Part shown: positions 44,161 to 55,813 of the stretch, piece after piece
Numbering within the stretch: the stretch's first letter is position 1
How the letters are laid out: each line of letters begins with the position of its first letter
Notes under the pieces: model-generated
The model's database searches: none
What the model was told of the DNA's origin: nothing
Seen by the model: only the letters and a program-made list of their open reading frames with translations
Position numbers and translations under genes: made by a program
Source: Narthecium ossifragum
Taxonomy: Eukaryota > Streptophyta > Magnoliopsida > Dioscoreales > Nartheciaceae
Direction: 5' to 3'
DNA: 64,000 bases
NCBI GenBank assembly: GCA_963920575.1
Contig: OY986964.1
Location: 19,945,395-20,009,394, forward strand

Positions 44161-44324
44161 GACCGATGGAGAGTAATTTGATAATGGAATTTTTTTCCTC
44201 CTCTTGTCATCTCCGGCTCCCCTCCTGTTCTCTCCTCTCCTCTTCTCCGGCTCCTCTGTTTCTCCTGCTCTCTCCTCTGTTTCTCTCTCTACTCCTTCTT
44301 CCTCTCTGTTTCTTAGAGTGCTTG

Positions 44325-44576
44325 GTTGTCTCAAGCGACTCCCTCGACGGCATTATCCCACCGAAAATCGGCAACCTCACTAACCTCCATGAGCTCTACC
44401 TAGGTTACTTCAATAGCTACCATGGTGGGATCCCGCCGGAGCTCGGTAACCTAACCCGCCTCGTCCGGGTCGACGTGGCTAACTGCGGGCTCTCAGGCGA
44501 GATCCCGTCGGAGATCGGCCAGCTAGAGAACCTCGACACTCTGTTTTTTGTTCTACAGGTGAATGGTATCTCCTAA
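44325..44576 (+). pseudogene. Leucine-rich repeat receptor kinase fragment (BAM/CLAVATA1-like)
   Basis: The segment SLDGIIPPKIGNLTNLHELY, LGYFNSYHGGIPPELGNL, TRLVRVDVANCGLSGEIP and SEIGQLENLDTLF is about three LRR units of a BAM/CLV1-type ectodomain. After LDTLF an extra FV (6 bp) precedes LQVNGIS, then a stop. No kinase domain is present. The Leu/Ser-rich stretch before it in the same frame (from 44166) is pyrimidine-rich DNA and probably not coding. The fragment abuts the truncated B-type LTR, which suggests capture or a break at this junction. Confidence 0.8.
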
Positions 44577-44982
44577 GTAATAACTAATAACTAAAGATTC
44601 CTAACTAATAACCAATGATTCCTTGAAATTGACAAGGATTTCTCACTTATGAAAGAATAAAGTTCACATATCTATGTCAAGTGACATTAAGGAATTCCTC
44701 GTGTAAGTACCTCTCTCCCTCTCATACTTGGTCAGGTGGCATCTCCCTAAAAGACCAAGACTGGTCCATATCTGGATCCTGTTACGTTGGGCTGTTTGTG
44801 GGCTGTCAAGGCCAGCTAAATCAATGAATCCGTGGACTTGCTGACGTAGTCCCTACCCAAGTCCAGTCCACCGGTGGGGTTAAGGCGACTAATAAGCGAA
44901 GCGGCGACATCCACCTCTCTCTCCGGCCATCTCTAGCAAGCCTTTAGCGGACGACGCCGAGAACTCCGACCGAGCTCCGGCC
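44577..44982 (+). promoter_or_regulatory. Upstream region and 5' leader of the BRCC45 gene
   Basis: It starts with AT-rich repeats (ACTAATAACTAA, CTAACTAATAACC at 44577-44620) and becomes CT-rich shortly before the start codon (CATCCACCTCTCTCTCCGG, about 44909-44927). I see no clear TATA box, as is common for constitutively expressed plant genes. Confidence 0.4.
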
Positions 44983-47900
44983 ATGTCGGGCGACGCGTTG
45001 CTTCCTCCGCTCATCGCCGCCCAGCTTAATTACCTCCTCTCCCACTCCCCTTACCCCATCAAGGCATCTCCACCTCCCTCCCCCCCCCCCCCCCAATCCG
45101 CTCTACATCTCTATGCTCCGATTCTTCTAACATCTGCTTTGTACTTTCTTTCAGGTGGATCAGGTCTGGTCCGGCTGCAAGAACCCCCAGTTCCTCGACC
45201 GCTTCACCCTCCTTATACCCTACTGCCTCGACTACATCAAGTGTCAGTATTAGTCCCCGCTCGAAACCCTAATCAAACTTTTTTCTCCTTTAAGATTTCG
45301 TGTTCTCGGGACGTTTCTTGAAGCCCGTGCTTTGTGATGGCAGGGGATGTCATATATAATGCGCTTTTCCCGTTGGTGGCGCCGGACGTGGTGTTCGCGC
45401 CGGAGGACAATGATTTCCAGCCGCTCGTCCCCGCAGGCAAAGTGGAGGGGGAGGGTGAAGCCGTGAAGAGCTTATTTGATTGGAATTGCAAGGATCCTTC
45501 GAGACTGCTTGCATTGGTTCAGGAATTAAGGTTTGTAATGCACAACCATGAGGTTTTCTAGAAACCACTCGTTTGATTCCTAATTCATGTTAGGTTAGTG
45601 ATGTCACAATTGCTTGTAGGGATTTGTACGCGGATTACCAGAGGAAACGAGTGGCAGAGTTGGATGATGCAAGGCTGAAGTTTGAGGTCAATACTATCCT
45701 CGCTAGGGAGGTAATACTCGGTAGTTGCATAAGCTTTTCCATTCTTCTAGGAAGCTTTATACTGCAGATTATGTTGAGGAACACCAAATGGTGCGCTATC
45801 AGTTCTGAACTTGTCGATCTTGGCCTTTTTATATCATGAATTTATGAGTGAATGTTTGGTTTCGATTTGAATTACTGTGATCATTATTTTGTTCCAAGTT
45901 GTGTAATTCAAATGCTACATTTGGAGAATTTGATGGTATCAAAGAATGCTAAAACGATTTCCTCTGGCTAATATTTTTGTGCTCCTAGTATGTGTAGTTT
46001 AACTTTCAGAGAATATTTATGACTGTTTGAACTTCCAAATCTCCAACTACCTTGCATAAGTTTCTCTTATTTGTGATAATAGACTTGACTCTCTATTAGG
46101 TTTTCAAATATTTGGCTTATAGTGCCTAGCTCTGTTGATCATGACTCTTTTTGTGAAATTTACTACATGTCTTGTGAGTTTATCTGAACGTGGGTAGAGG
46201 CTTCCAGACATTAAGATCGTAATGTCAAGTGCACCTGCTATACCTCCAAGCTGTTATACTTGAATCTTGAGATTGTGCAATTTTTGGGTTCTTTAGGATC
46301 ATATAATCCCTTTCTCTTGTGTAAATTTTATGCTCAAAATCGGCTAATCATCACCGCTTATCATGGTAAGTATTTGCATCTTGATTTCTGATGTTGAAAT
46401 TCCTGCTATAAAATCTGCATTTTTCTAGTCTTAGTGCGATGAAATGTAAAGTTACTACATTATGCAGGGAATTGAAATATGTCTAGCTTCTGGAGCGGAG
46501 AGGGTAAGGTTCTTTCCATTGTACTATATGTCAGGTCAAGTTTTGTCATTTACTAGACATGGTTTCTTTAGTCAATGCTATGTTTATTCTTTGTTTTTTC
46601 CCTGTTTAAAAGGGTTAACCCTCATTCTAGTGTAGCCAGGGGAAGTGAAGTTTGCTGTACCTTTATTGGATATGGACTTGAACAAGCTGGTACATGCATG
46701 CCCTTGGACGAGTCAGCAGAAAATCTATTTACAGGTATTCAGTCATGGTTTAGTCCCTTTGCAAAATTGCTGAGCTGGTTCTTGAAACTCCTACATTGAC
46801 ATGCGAAGAATGTTGGGAGAAGTTTATCTATTTATTCTTGGCATTATTTCGGCTAAGTGAGCAGTAGCTCGCATAAGAGATGATCATTCTCTTTTATCAG
46901 ATGCCTAAGGTCTTTTAGTAATGTTTTGGAGTCATGTCTGTCAGTGAGAACTTTCTAATAAAATTTGTATCCATCGTTCAAGTTGATGTTTGAAATGTGA
47001 AATTACGGTTCGATGCGTTGGAAGGATTTGGTTGAAGCTTTAAAGTGCACCTGGATTTGTTTGTGGGTTCTTACCTTTTTTTTACTTCAGAATATTGTTT
47101 TTATCAGTTTAAGCAAGGGAGAATGAATGGTTTAACTTGGTTGAGATGGCATGTTCATGTTCTATGAACACAATTTAGGCTTCTTGGCATATTAACAGTT
47201 TGTAAAGGTGAAGGAGGCTTGAGTTGAAGTTCGAAGCATGGATAAAGCGTGCTATGTGCTCAATGATTTAACCCAATCAGGGACTAAGAACTTCAGAGCA
47301 TTGTTAAGGTTTAAACTGTTCTTAGATAGTAACAAAATGAAGATACATTTGGATATTTCACCTCTTTTGAACTCACAAGATGAGCTTAATTGCCAAACTT
47401 GTAGTTTTTCTAGCTCGGAGCAAGCTTATTCTTAATTATATTGTCTTTCATGACTCAGGTTCTTGACCTCACGTACTGTGATTTTGCAGGCCAGCTATCC
47501 TGTTGTCAGAAAATATGACTCTGTTCCATCTGCTCCACGAATAAAATTAGTCTCATCTGCAGATTTAAAGGCTTTGCTCTCCATTGAAGACATCAAGCTT
47601 CCTCCATGGATAGACGGGATGTAAGTATACAATCATGTTAGAATACCGAGCCTCACTTTTGAATTATTGTGGTTCCATGGCTGAACAGATATCCATCTGC
47701 TGCTAAGTTTTGCTCTCTGTTTGTATGACATCATCATCTGCAGGTGCATGGCTGAATATCTTCCTGCTTTGGAAGAAGATATCAAATTCCAGGTCTGTAA
47801 CATTTTTTATTTGGAAAGCAATGCTTTCTGTTATAGTTCAGATCTACAGGATATAGTAGGTAGTTATTGAGACATACATATATATAATATCTGCATGAAA

Positions 47901-49921
47901 TAGGAAATACATGGGCAATTGGATGTTTATCCTTTTTACTATGTGTACTATGCATGGATGTGGGTAAACAAGTTGTGCGAGAGACACACTTAGGGGCTGT
48001 TTGGTTGCTTGTATTAGCTAATGCATGTATTAGCTAATGCAGCATTTTGGTCTATACCAGTGTTTGGTTGGCCACTGCATTAACTAATGCATGCATTAGC
48101 TAATACAAAAGACTGTTTGGTTGGCCACTGAATTAACTAATGCATGCATTAGCTAATGCAAAAAGGTCCTCCAATGATGCATTAGCAAAAACAGCCAAAA
48201 TGGTTGTTTTTGCTAATGCAGCATTGCATTAGCTAATGCAATGCATTGCATTGTATTAGCTAATGCAATGCATTGCTCAATGCAATGCATTGCATTAGCT
48301 AATACAAGCAACCAAACAGCCCCTTAGCATCACTGGTTAATACAGGCTGAAAGTGGTACATTCCTTTTTCATGCCTTAAATTATCATACCTACAGCTTCT
48401 TAAATCAGATTTATCAGCAATGGCCTCCGAATGCTATTAATTTCATGCACTGTTACTCTTGGAACTGCTTGCAAGCTTCAAGGCATGGCAACTGCTGACT
48501 GAGTTTAGTAAAATCTAGTTTTTGCTATAGTCTTAGAAGTTTAGGCCTTGCACTCACTGGAGGTTAACATCATGGATCTTGTTATATGTACCTTCTATAG
48601 ATATTTAGATGTTTTGCATATGTTTATTTCTACTTGTTTGCTTACCTTTAAAATATGCACTTCGCTTGAGCCCTATGGTATTTGGTGTATATGGGTTTTG
48701 CCGCTATTCATAATTAGTAGCACCATGTTAAAGATCGTGGAAGCAGTTGCGTCAATTGGTGCCAGAAGACGTTTTATCGAGGCGCTGGCCCCTCAATTTG
48801 GACGACCGTTGGAAGCTGATCCGGTTTTCCTTCAGACTTGCACCTTTGAGTAACTTAGCATTTTCACATTTGTACTCATCTGTAATGTTTTCTTGGATCA
48901 GGTATTTTGTAGGAGAGCAACGGTGCTTAATTGCTCCGCGGTTTTCACATTTATGGTGCGCAACACTACCCATTAATTTTTCTATGTTAAATTATGCTCA
49001 CAATGCCATGGAAGGCATGGATACCTACCGTTGTGCTAACACTGCACTGGTAACTTGGAAATTCTTACATTTTGACATGCATTACAAGGTTGCTTCCATT
49101 TTCACTGCTTCTCATCTAACTCGTGTTTTTGATTCTCAATCAAAACCAAATTGATTAGCCTTGTATTGGGATTTTGTTTCTTATCCCAAATCAGCAATTC
49201 AGCGACATTAAATGTTCTTAATGCAGGTCCATTTTTCTATTCCTACACAGTTTCCAAAGCAACAACCTATTTTGACGCTTCAAAGTTCTCAAGTAAGTTG
49301 CTTTCTTCATTATTTGGACTATATAGAGATGTTGGTGCATTTCTCAACTCCAAAAACGTAAATGTAGATGGACCTCCCTGCCAAGGTCACAAAACTAGAA
49401 TTTGGACTGACTTGCAATACCCTAAAAAGGAAAAAGATCTAACCAGTAAAATGTTGAATTAGAAGCATGTTATGTCATGAAGAAAGGCATATTTTTTGTA
49501 CCAAAAATTAAGATGTTCTGGCTGTAGGTACAAGCAAAGAGGAGAAACTCAATGTCATCAATTCATCATCCACACTGCATCACTTGTTCTTGTATAAGAC
49601 CTGACTCGGCCGAGTAAAGCAAGTCATGTGAAAATGCATTTGATTCTGGTCGATGCTAAATTCTATACTGAATACTTTGCAGCATTTCAATCCTCAAGGC
49701 GCACCAATAATGTCCCCTCCTATAATTGGTTACCCATGGAGCCCTAGATGGGATCCGACAGAGATGGTGGACCGCATCTTGTAAGTTTAATCATCTACTT
49801 GGCATTTTGAAAGCTCTTTGGATTACTCTTTTATGATTTTATTCTTGGCAGCGATTTCCTCGTTGACGAGTGTTTGAACTTCAAAAAATACTGCGCTGAT
49901 GCTGCACCGCAGCAGCAATGA
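44983..49921 (+). CDS. BRCC45: BRCC45/BRE homologue (BRISC and BRCA1-A complex member 2), 13 exons
   Basis: Exons read by eye: 44983-45063, 45155-45242, 45344-45530, 45620-45710, 46468-46503, 46636-46734, 47490-47620, 47744-47792, 48734-48823, 48902-48955, 49227-49292, 49683-49780, 49852-49921. They join in frame to 379 codons plus TGA, close to the usual plant length. Diagnostic stretches are PPLIAAQLNYLLSHSP, VDQVWSGCKNPQFLDRF, VAPDVVFAPEDNDFQPL, EVKFAVPLLDMDLNKLV, SIGARRRFIEALAPQFGRP, PTQFPKQQPILTLQSSQ and GYPWSPRWDPTEMVDRI. The protein is the scaffold subunit that pairs with the K63-ubiquitin protease BRCC36 in DNA repair. It has the BRE fold (two UEV-like domains) and acts in nucleus and cytosol. 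Intron 1 appears to be GC-AG (AAG|GC at 45064); the others are GT-AG. Intron 8 holds a MITE. No stops or shifts are seen, so it is probably functional. Confidence 0.9.
47993..48323. mobile_element. Tourist-like (PIF/Harbinger) MITE in BRCC45 intron 8 (331 bp)
   Basis: The terminal inverted repeats are GGGGCTGTTTGGTTGCTTGT at the left and ACAAGCAACCAAACAGCCCC at the right, flanked by TTA on both sides (47990-47992 and 48324-48326). TTA target duplications mark PIF/Harbinger-type MITEs. The inside is almost wholly made of ATTAGCTAATGCA and TGCATTG palindromic units. It does not touch a splice site. Confidence 0.92.
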
Positions 49922-50344
49922 CATGCTGCTTTATCAACAAGTGTGTCATCATGCCTCAGAAGTATCTATCTTTGCTCACAAAGAGGGTAATCCCACCCAT
50001 ATGCAAGAAGAAAATAGGTTCACAGGCAGCAACAGATTCAACTTGTACGGCATATTTGAAGCATGGCTTAGGCACCTACAGAAACCATGCTGCCTTTTTC
50101 TGGAAGCAGAGCAGCAGCCATCCGGTCTCAGCATACAAGAAAAGAACTTGCTAAATAGTGTTAGGCTTCTCTCCATGATGTTGCTGTCTAGTGTTTTTAG
50201 TGCTTTGCTAAGAGCAGCATAGTGGTTTTATGAAGCAATAGGAGCCAATTTTTGTTGTTGTTGAGGTTGCATGACTTACATCAAAAGTTGCCTTCGGATA
50301 GCAAACTCGGATAGCAAACGTGAATCTTAGATGAGAAGTGAATG
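49922..50344 (+). other. 3' untranslated region and flank of BRCC45
   Basis: This follows the BRCC45 stop codon. The 107-codon open frame here (49899-50222) overlaps the last exon in another frame and has no recognisable domain, so I treat it as untranslated. The poly(A) site cannot be fixed; candidates lie near 50210-50240. Confidence 0.5.
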
Positions 50345-50603
50345 AATCGGTAGCACAACTATCGATTCATATACATGCATATCGGTAGTGGTCTATCGAT
50401 AGGCATATACAACCTATCGGTACCTCACTATCGATAGGTTCATTATCGATTCATATATATGCCTATCGGTAGTGGGCTATCGGTAGTGGGCTACCGATAG
50501 GCATGTACAACCTATCGGTAGTGGGTTATTGATAGGTTGTACATGCCTATCGGTATCCCACTAGCCTACTACCGATAGGCATGTATATGAATCGGTAGCA
50601 CAG
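50345..50603. repeat. Foldback repeat built from CTATCGGTAG/CTACCGATAG units
   Basis: The left arm (TCATATACATGC, ATATCGGTAGTGG) pairs with the right arm (GATAGGCATGTATATGAATC). Inner units such as CCTATCGGTAGTGGG and GCCTATCGGTATCCCACT pair again, and ACCGATAGGCATGTACAACC faces GGTTGTACATGCCTATCGGT (about 50500-50560) in a nearly perfect hairpin with a short loop. No terminal duplication or TIR of a known MITE family could be fixed. Confidence 0.8.
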
Positions 50604-50794
50604 CTGGACAGTCGAGGCATGTGCACAAATCATTTCTGATCTTAGATATTGTCGGTCATCTACTGAATCCAATATTCATCTAGATTGGTTTAACAAATCG
50701 AACAAATATTCACGTTGGACTGAGAAGTTCGAGTTGAAGCTGAGTCTGAGTCCGCCTCCTCTTCGAACTTCGCAAGTATTGCGAGCCGCGGTCC

Positions 50795-50854
50795 TATAAA
50801 TAAACACATGCTGGACAGTCGAGGCATTTTGTCCCTCGACAACCTAGCTACATG
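50795..50854 (+). promoter_or_regulatory. TATA box and start codon of an unidentified, probably disrupted gene
   Basis: TATAAATAAA at 50795-50804 lies 48 bp before ATG (50852-50854), good promoter geometry. The frame MALQAGGRK runs for ten codons and meets TGA at the left target duplication of the hAT insertion (50882-50884). Skipping the insertion does not open the frame. What follows it (51690-51853) has no recognisable domain. The phrase CTGGACAGTCGAGGCAT occurs both at about 50604 and at 50811, so part of this region is duplicated. Confidence 0.35.
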
Positions 50855-50888
50855 GCGTTGCAAGCGGGCGGACGGAAGAGCTGAGGAG

Positions 50889-51689
50889 CGGGGCCGGTCA
50901 ATTTTGGGGGGCTAGACAAATAAATCAAATGAGGTCATTAAGTATTTACTAATCATAGTTAATAAGAAAATTAAATTAATTAAAATGATAAACTTATTTA
51001 AAAATCATTCTAGTTTTTTGGGCTAAAAGTACATATTAAATTTTTATATTCAAGTTTAGCTAATATATCTTTTTCAATAGATAACATAGCTAATTCATTT
51101 AATTTTTCTTGTGACATAGTTGATCGTAAGAAAGATTTTATTAACTTTAATTTTAAAAAACTTTTTTCTGTAGAAGCAATCGTTATAGGCATTGTCAACA
51201 ATATTCTATATGCGATAGAGGTATTTGAAAAACAATTTAGTCTTTTGATATAGTTTAAAATTTGAATTGCATTGTTATTTTCTAATGATAAAACTTCTTT
51301 TAAAAGTTTTAGTTCAAGATATAAATCCAAGCCATCAATACTAAAGTTATAAATCACCTAGAGGACAATTTATGAACACATGTCCATATCAAGTCCCAAG
51401 AATGTTTTTGCGCATACCTTTTCCAAATTTCAAATGGGGTACCTAAGGGGCCTTTTAATGGAGCCTAACAGCTATCTTTACATATCTTTACATTAATTAG
51501 AAGGTTTGTTTTTATTCTTTGGGGGCTTAATGATTAGGTTAGAAACCTAATAAAGTATGAAATCAATAACTTGACTTTTTTAATACATATATAGGCCCTA
51601 ACTTCTTAATTAACATATAATTTGAGGCCCCCTTTTCAAGTGGGGCCCTACGCAGGTGCCTAAGTTGCCTAGGGATTGGGCCGGCCTTG
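50889..51689 (-). mobile_element. Non-autonomous hAT element (801 bp) with 8-bp target duplication
   Basis: CTGAGGAG flanks it at 50881-50888 and 51690-51697. The ends CGGGGCCGGTCAATTTT and, reversed, CAAGGCCGGCCCAATCC are imperfect inverted repeats. It contains only the last part of a transposase gene in minus orientation, so it is an internally deleted copy. Confidence 0.88.
51010..51357 (-). pseudogene. hAT transposase C-terminal dimerisation domain (ZMYM1/TTF-finger type fragment)
   Basis: The 115-codon frame includes YRILLTMPITIASTEKSFLK, LKLIKSFLRSTMSQEKLNEL and AMLSIEKDIL, which is the conserved C-terminal dimerisation block of hAT transposases (usual form TxPVTVASxERSFSKLKLIK and LRSTMSQERLNGLALLSIE). 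The N-terminal BED/TTF finger and catalytic core are missing. It ends before the left end of the element. It is not functional alone. Confidence 0.85.
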
Positions 51690-51853
51690 CTGAGGAGCCA
51701 ACTGTGGATTGAGGTGTAGCTCGGCGTTCAACTGATATGCTTAACAAGGCTCGATGAAGAAGGCCAACAGTTCCGGCAGCTGCTCCCCGTGAGCGCTTAT
51801 TGCTTCTCCAGCAACCTCTCCATCTTTCAATCTTCTATCAGTTGGAAGGACTT

Positions 51854-54640
51854 TGTCACGCCCCGCCCCGGGATATACTCACCCCGACCACGGGACGCGA
51901 GGAAAACCTGTTCTACACTAACACAACATAATCAACCTGCTCTCAACCATCACAATCTACACCATAATCAATTCACTACATTATTCCAAACTTTCAGGAT
52001 CAATCACATAAATTCTAGTACTCCAATACATAATTCAAATAATTAATTACAATTCCCTGATTTCGAGTACATGAATCGAATTATTACTCAAATCTCATAA
52101 TCCCAATAACACTACGACTCTCAAATGAATGTAATGAAAATAAAATAAATTAATTAAATGCCGAATCCTCCAACGATCTCAAACTCAGGCGTCATCACCT
52201 GAAGAACCTGCAAAAGTAGGGGTGAGCAAAAAGCCCAGTAGACGACTATCTAACGCCACACAAGAAACTAACTAATAACCAACATAAATAAGAAATATAA
52301 TCTGACGCCTAAGTCTTAGCTCAAGGGAAGTCACAACCTAAGCCCAAGCTCGCAATCGACCCATCGCTCTCCACCACGGTCCGGGCGACTACCCTGCCAA
52401 CCGTGGGCACAGCTCGCTCTCCACCACAGTCCGGGACATTACCCTGCCAACTGTGGGCACAGCTAGACTGGCGTCGACCAACAGAAATTAGGTTACCTCC
52501 CAATAGCCACTAAGACTAAGGTTCCAGAGGATCAATCAATCCTCGAACGATCACAATTTAATTCAATAATCATTCTCGTAACACCCCGATCGCTCACGGA
52601 GACCACGTCCACCCGTAACCTCCATCGCAAGTTCCTAGACCCGACCCCGGCCTAGACTCATCTAGAGCCGAGTTACTCGAAACCTCGGGTTGGTGACTTC
52701 CTCAATCACCCCAACCTATTCATGCAACACACTCTTATATAAGACATTAATAAACGTTCAACAATCCGAGCAATACAGAATAGCTGGTGTACCAAACATA
52801 ACCATATTACCATAAACACATACAACCATGAGCTTCACGAGAGTTATCTTCATCCACATATAAATAAACAATTCCACATAGCATTAATGGCACAATAATA
52901 ATTAGTCATATATCTGACACATCACAGACAACCACAAGACAACCACAAGCCTTCAACAAGGAAAATGATCAAGCAAAAATCAAAATTCAATCAACAACCT
53001 GTTCAGTCACCTACACACTAATAGGAAATACTACAATTCGATCAAAATAGCAGAGCTGCCACCATGAGCATCACATGAGATATTTTATCTACACATCATC
53101 CACAATTTATGGCAGTTATCATAGTTAGTTTCAGGTATGCATCGGAATAGTCCACCTACCTCGGATAGCAAAGAAACAAGCTACAACCCCCAGGCCACCA
53201 GATCCAAGTCCACGCAAGATTACCACCCCTCAATTACCTCTGTTATCATGCAAGAAACATCCTAGTAATTAAGATAAATACTAACTAGCAACCCCAAGTG
53301 GAATTAGCTATACTACAAAAAAAACCCACACAACTCAAGCTAACATATCCAAGATCCAATCCATAAGATGTATATACATCCAACTAGAGCCAGACCTCTC
53401 ACAGTAATCCAAACAAAATAGGAACAATATAATTCTAGGGAAAATAAAGATTCAGGAGGTACTAATAAAACACGCAGCAAACTCGCTAATCCGATTACTC
53501 TGATCATACGGATGGAAACAGGGCAACAACCCTCAAACTCATCAAATTCTCATTCCAGCAGTTCACACCCTTCCCCAATTTATCCAAGTTTCAAGAAAAA
53601 CCATCCCGATTCTACACTACAGAAACGAAGCTGCCACAATGCAACTCATCGATCTCAGCCAAGGCCATTGCAGCAAAGAAGCAAATCATCAACCCCTACC
53701 GACATACTCAGAAGACAGCCCGAATCAAAAGAAAATGCACGAGCAAGCACCCAATACCCATCGCTATTGTGGCACAGAACAAACCACAAACACCTAACAT
53801 GCATACCAGAAGACCACCAATAGATACACAATGCCCGTCGGCCAATAGCCTCCCCTGAATCCGATTCAAAAACAGAGATAGAAAAGAATTCCTAGCTTGG
53901 CAGCTGAGCAACGAGAAATCAAGCCCAACATCCAAAACATTCTCTGTTTTCGATCCAAAACATAGATGATGAACCGGAGATCAAAAGATAAAAATCAAAG
54001 CCCAGCGAAGAACAACACACAAAACAAACTTCCCATGTTCCGATCTCTAGAAACCCAACAATCCTAGCATCTCGAACCAAATGCAACCAAGAAAGAAATC
54101 AAACCACTGCCATGGGAATTTGATCAATAGAGAAGGATCCAATCCAAACACAACGATAGGAAACATGATCTCAACAGCTCCATCCGATCAAGGGAAACCC
54201 GGCATCTAAAGATCCATACCGATCTTGCATAAATCCAAAGCAAACAAGAAAGAACTAGAAACTCCAGAAAACTCCAACCGATCAACTCAAGATCAAGCAA
54301 CCCAAACAAATCGATCACAAGCAAATCCATCGGATCCTATTGGTCGGAACTGGCCATGATCAAGAGAAGAAACTAGAACAAGGAAAGGAGGAGAGAAGGT
54401 TGCTAACCTCTAGCCGGTGAAGATCGTCCCCGCCGGCGGCGACGATCTCGACGGCGTCGATCACGGGTGTCGAGCGCCGTTCTCTCTCTCTGGTTCGGCG
54501 GCTGGAGAAGGATGCGAAGGGGTTTAGGTTAAGATTAGGTATTAAGGGTTATAACTTATTAATGAGGATTTTTGCTAAAAACCCCCTACGAGAAAGTGGC
54601 ATTGGTATCTAGGTCCTCAGTTTGTGTATGGGTCCTCACA
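51854..54640 (-). mobile_element. Solo LTR of a Tekay-like family (2787 bp), minus orientation
   Basis: On the plus strand it starts TGTCACGCCCCGCCCC and ends GGGTCCTCACA. A perfect target duplication GACTT lies at 51849-51853 and 54641-54645. It has no internal region. It is AT-rich for most of its length, lacks the GATCGATC arrays of its relatives, and is longer. Short open frames in it have no domain. Confidence 0.9.
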
Positions 54641-55813
54641 GACTTGGTTTCTTAGATGAAACAACGGGTTGTTACCCAGTTCATGTATCCCATTGAACCC
54701 ATGACCCGTTGCAGAGGACTTCTTTGGCGACTCCACGGTTGCCTGTGACATCGACATCGGGATGATTTTTTTTCTTTCTGCTAAATTGAGCTAACAGTTT
54801 TGCCACCGCATTTGCCTCTCGTGGTACAAACATAAAAATCACTCCGTCCATTATGGTAGCTATGCTCCAAATTTTTCTAAGTATACATTTCATACACACC
54901 TCCCTCCCATGAATGGAGTTAACAGTATTCCTAAAGTCATCCTCAATGATGATATCACGAATCCCCCGCGCAACCGCCTCTTGTAGTACCCGGAGTACTG
55001 CCAACAACTCAGCCACGTAGCTGCTACATGCCTTGACCTTATCCGATAAGTCCCATGTTGGTGTATCTCTCTCATCCTCCCAACATACCACTCCAATACC
55101 GGCTTCCGAAGTCCCATAAGCCCAAGAGCCGTCAGTTTGCAAAACAGAGCCTATCGCCCGTTGGATAGCAAGACCCTGTTGAGTTCCTAGTTTCCATCCT
55201 TTGCTATGCCAAAACTCTTCTGCCATTTTCCGAATCAACCACCCCAAAGCTTTCGACAGGCAGCTGCTATTCTTCCAAATAAGCTCATTCTTTTCTTTCC
55301 AAAGAAGCCAGAGACCATAGCCAACCACAGTTTTGGTCCATCTCCTATGAACATTGGCAGATGACGATGCGAGTAAGCCCATAAGATAGTCAAATCGCAT
55401 CCCACCTCCCAGTGGCAGCAGGGACTCCCAAACCCGCCGTGCAAATGGGCATTCATCAAGAACATACCGGTTAGATTCAACATCTTCGCATCCACGGGGG
55501 CATGATCCATAAAAAATGATACCAATCCTTTGTAGAGAATCCGGGGTAGACACTTTCTTGTGAAGAATTTTCCATAATAAATGTCTCACCCGCGGCCCAA
55601 CTGGAGCCTTCGAGCAATTCACCCATACCTCACGTTGCATAAGTGAGGAAGCACTATGTTCTTTTGCCATCAACCAAGAATAAATGGAGCTAAATTCAGG
55701 CTTCCCATAACTGTTGAACACCCACACCTAGCCTTATCCTTAGCCAAAGTTGCATCAATACTCACATCAAGGACTTGTTGCACCAAGGGTGGGTGGAAAT
55801 GTTCGGCTACCTT
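54641..55813 (-). pseudogene. LINE (L1-type) 3' fragment: zinc-binding RT region and RNase H
   Basis: The minus-strand frame of 348 codons (54681-55727) begins WVFNSYGKPEFSSIYSWL. It contains a Cys/His-rich region after RT (VGPRVRHLLWKILHKKV, CPRGCEDVESNRYVLDECPF, RRVWESLL) and an RNase H of the plant LINE type (LQTDGSWAYGTSEAGIGVV, SSYVAELLAVLRVLQEA, IIIEDDFRNTVNSI, VPREANAVAKLLAQFSR). Upstream, about 80 bases of related coding sequence (HFHPPLVQQVLDVSID) lie in another frame, then the LTR at 55814 cuts it. RT itself is missing. Confidence 0.85.

Noticed and set aside
48548..49462. Three frames of about 100-135 codons in the BRCC45 region
   Set aside because: They are exons 9-11 read through introns; the spliced frame explains the conserved parts.
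49899..50222. A 107-codon frame after BRCC45
   Set aside because: It overlaps the last exon in another frame and has no domain; it is most likely 3' untranslated sequence.
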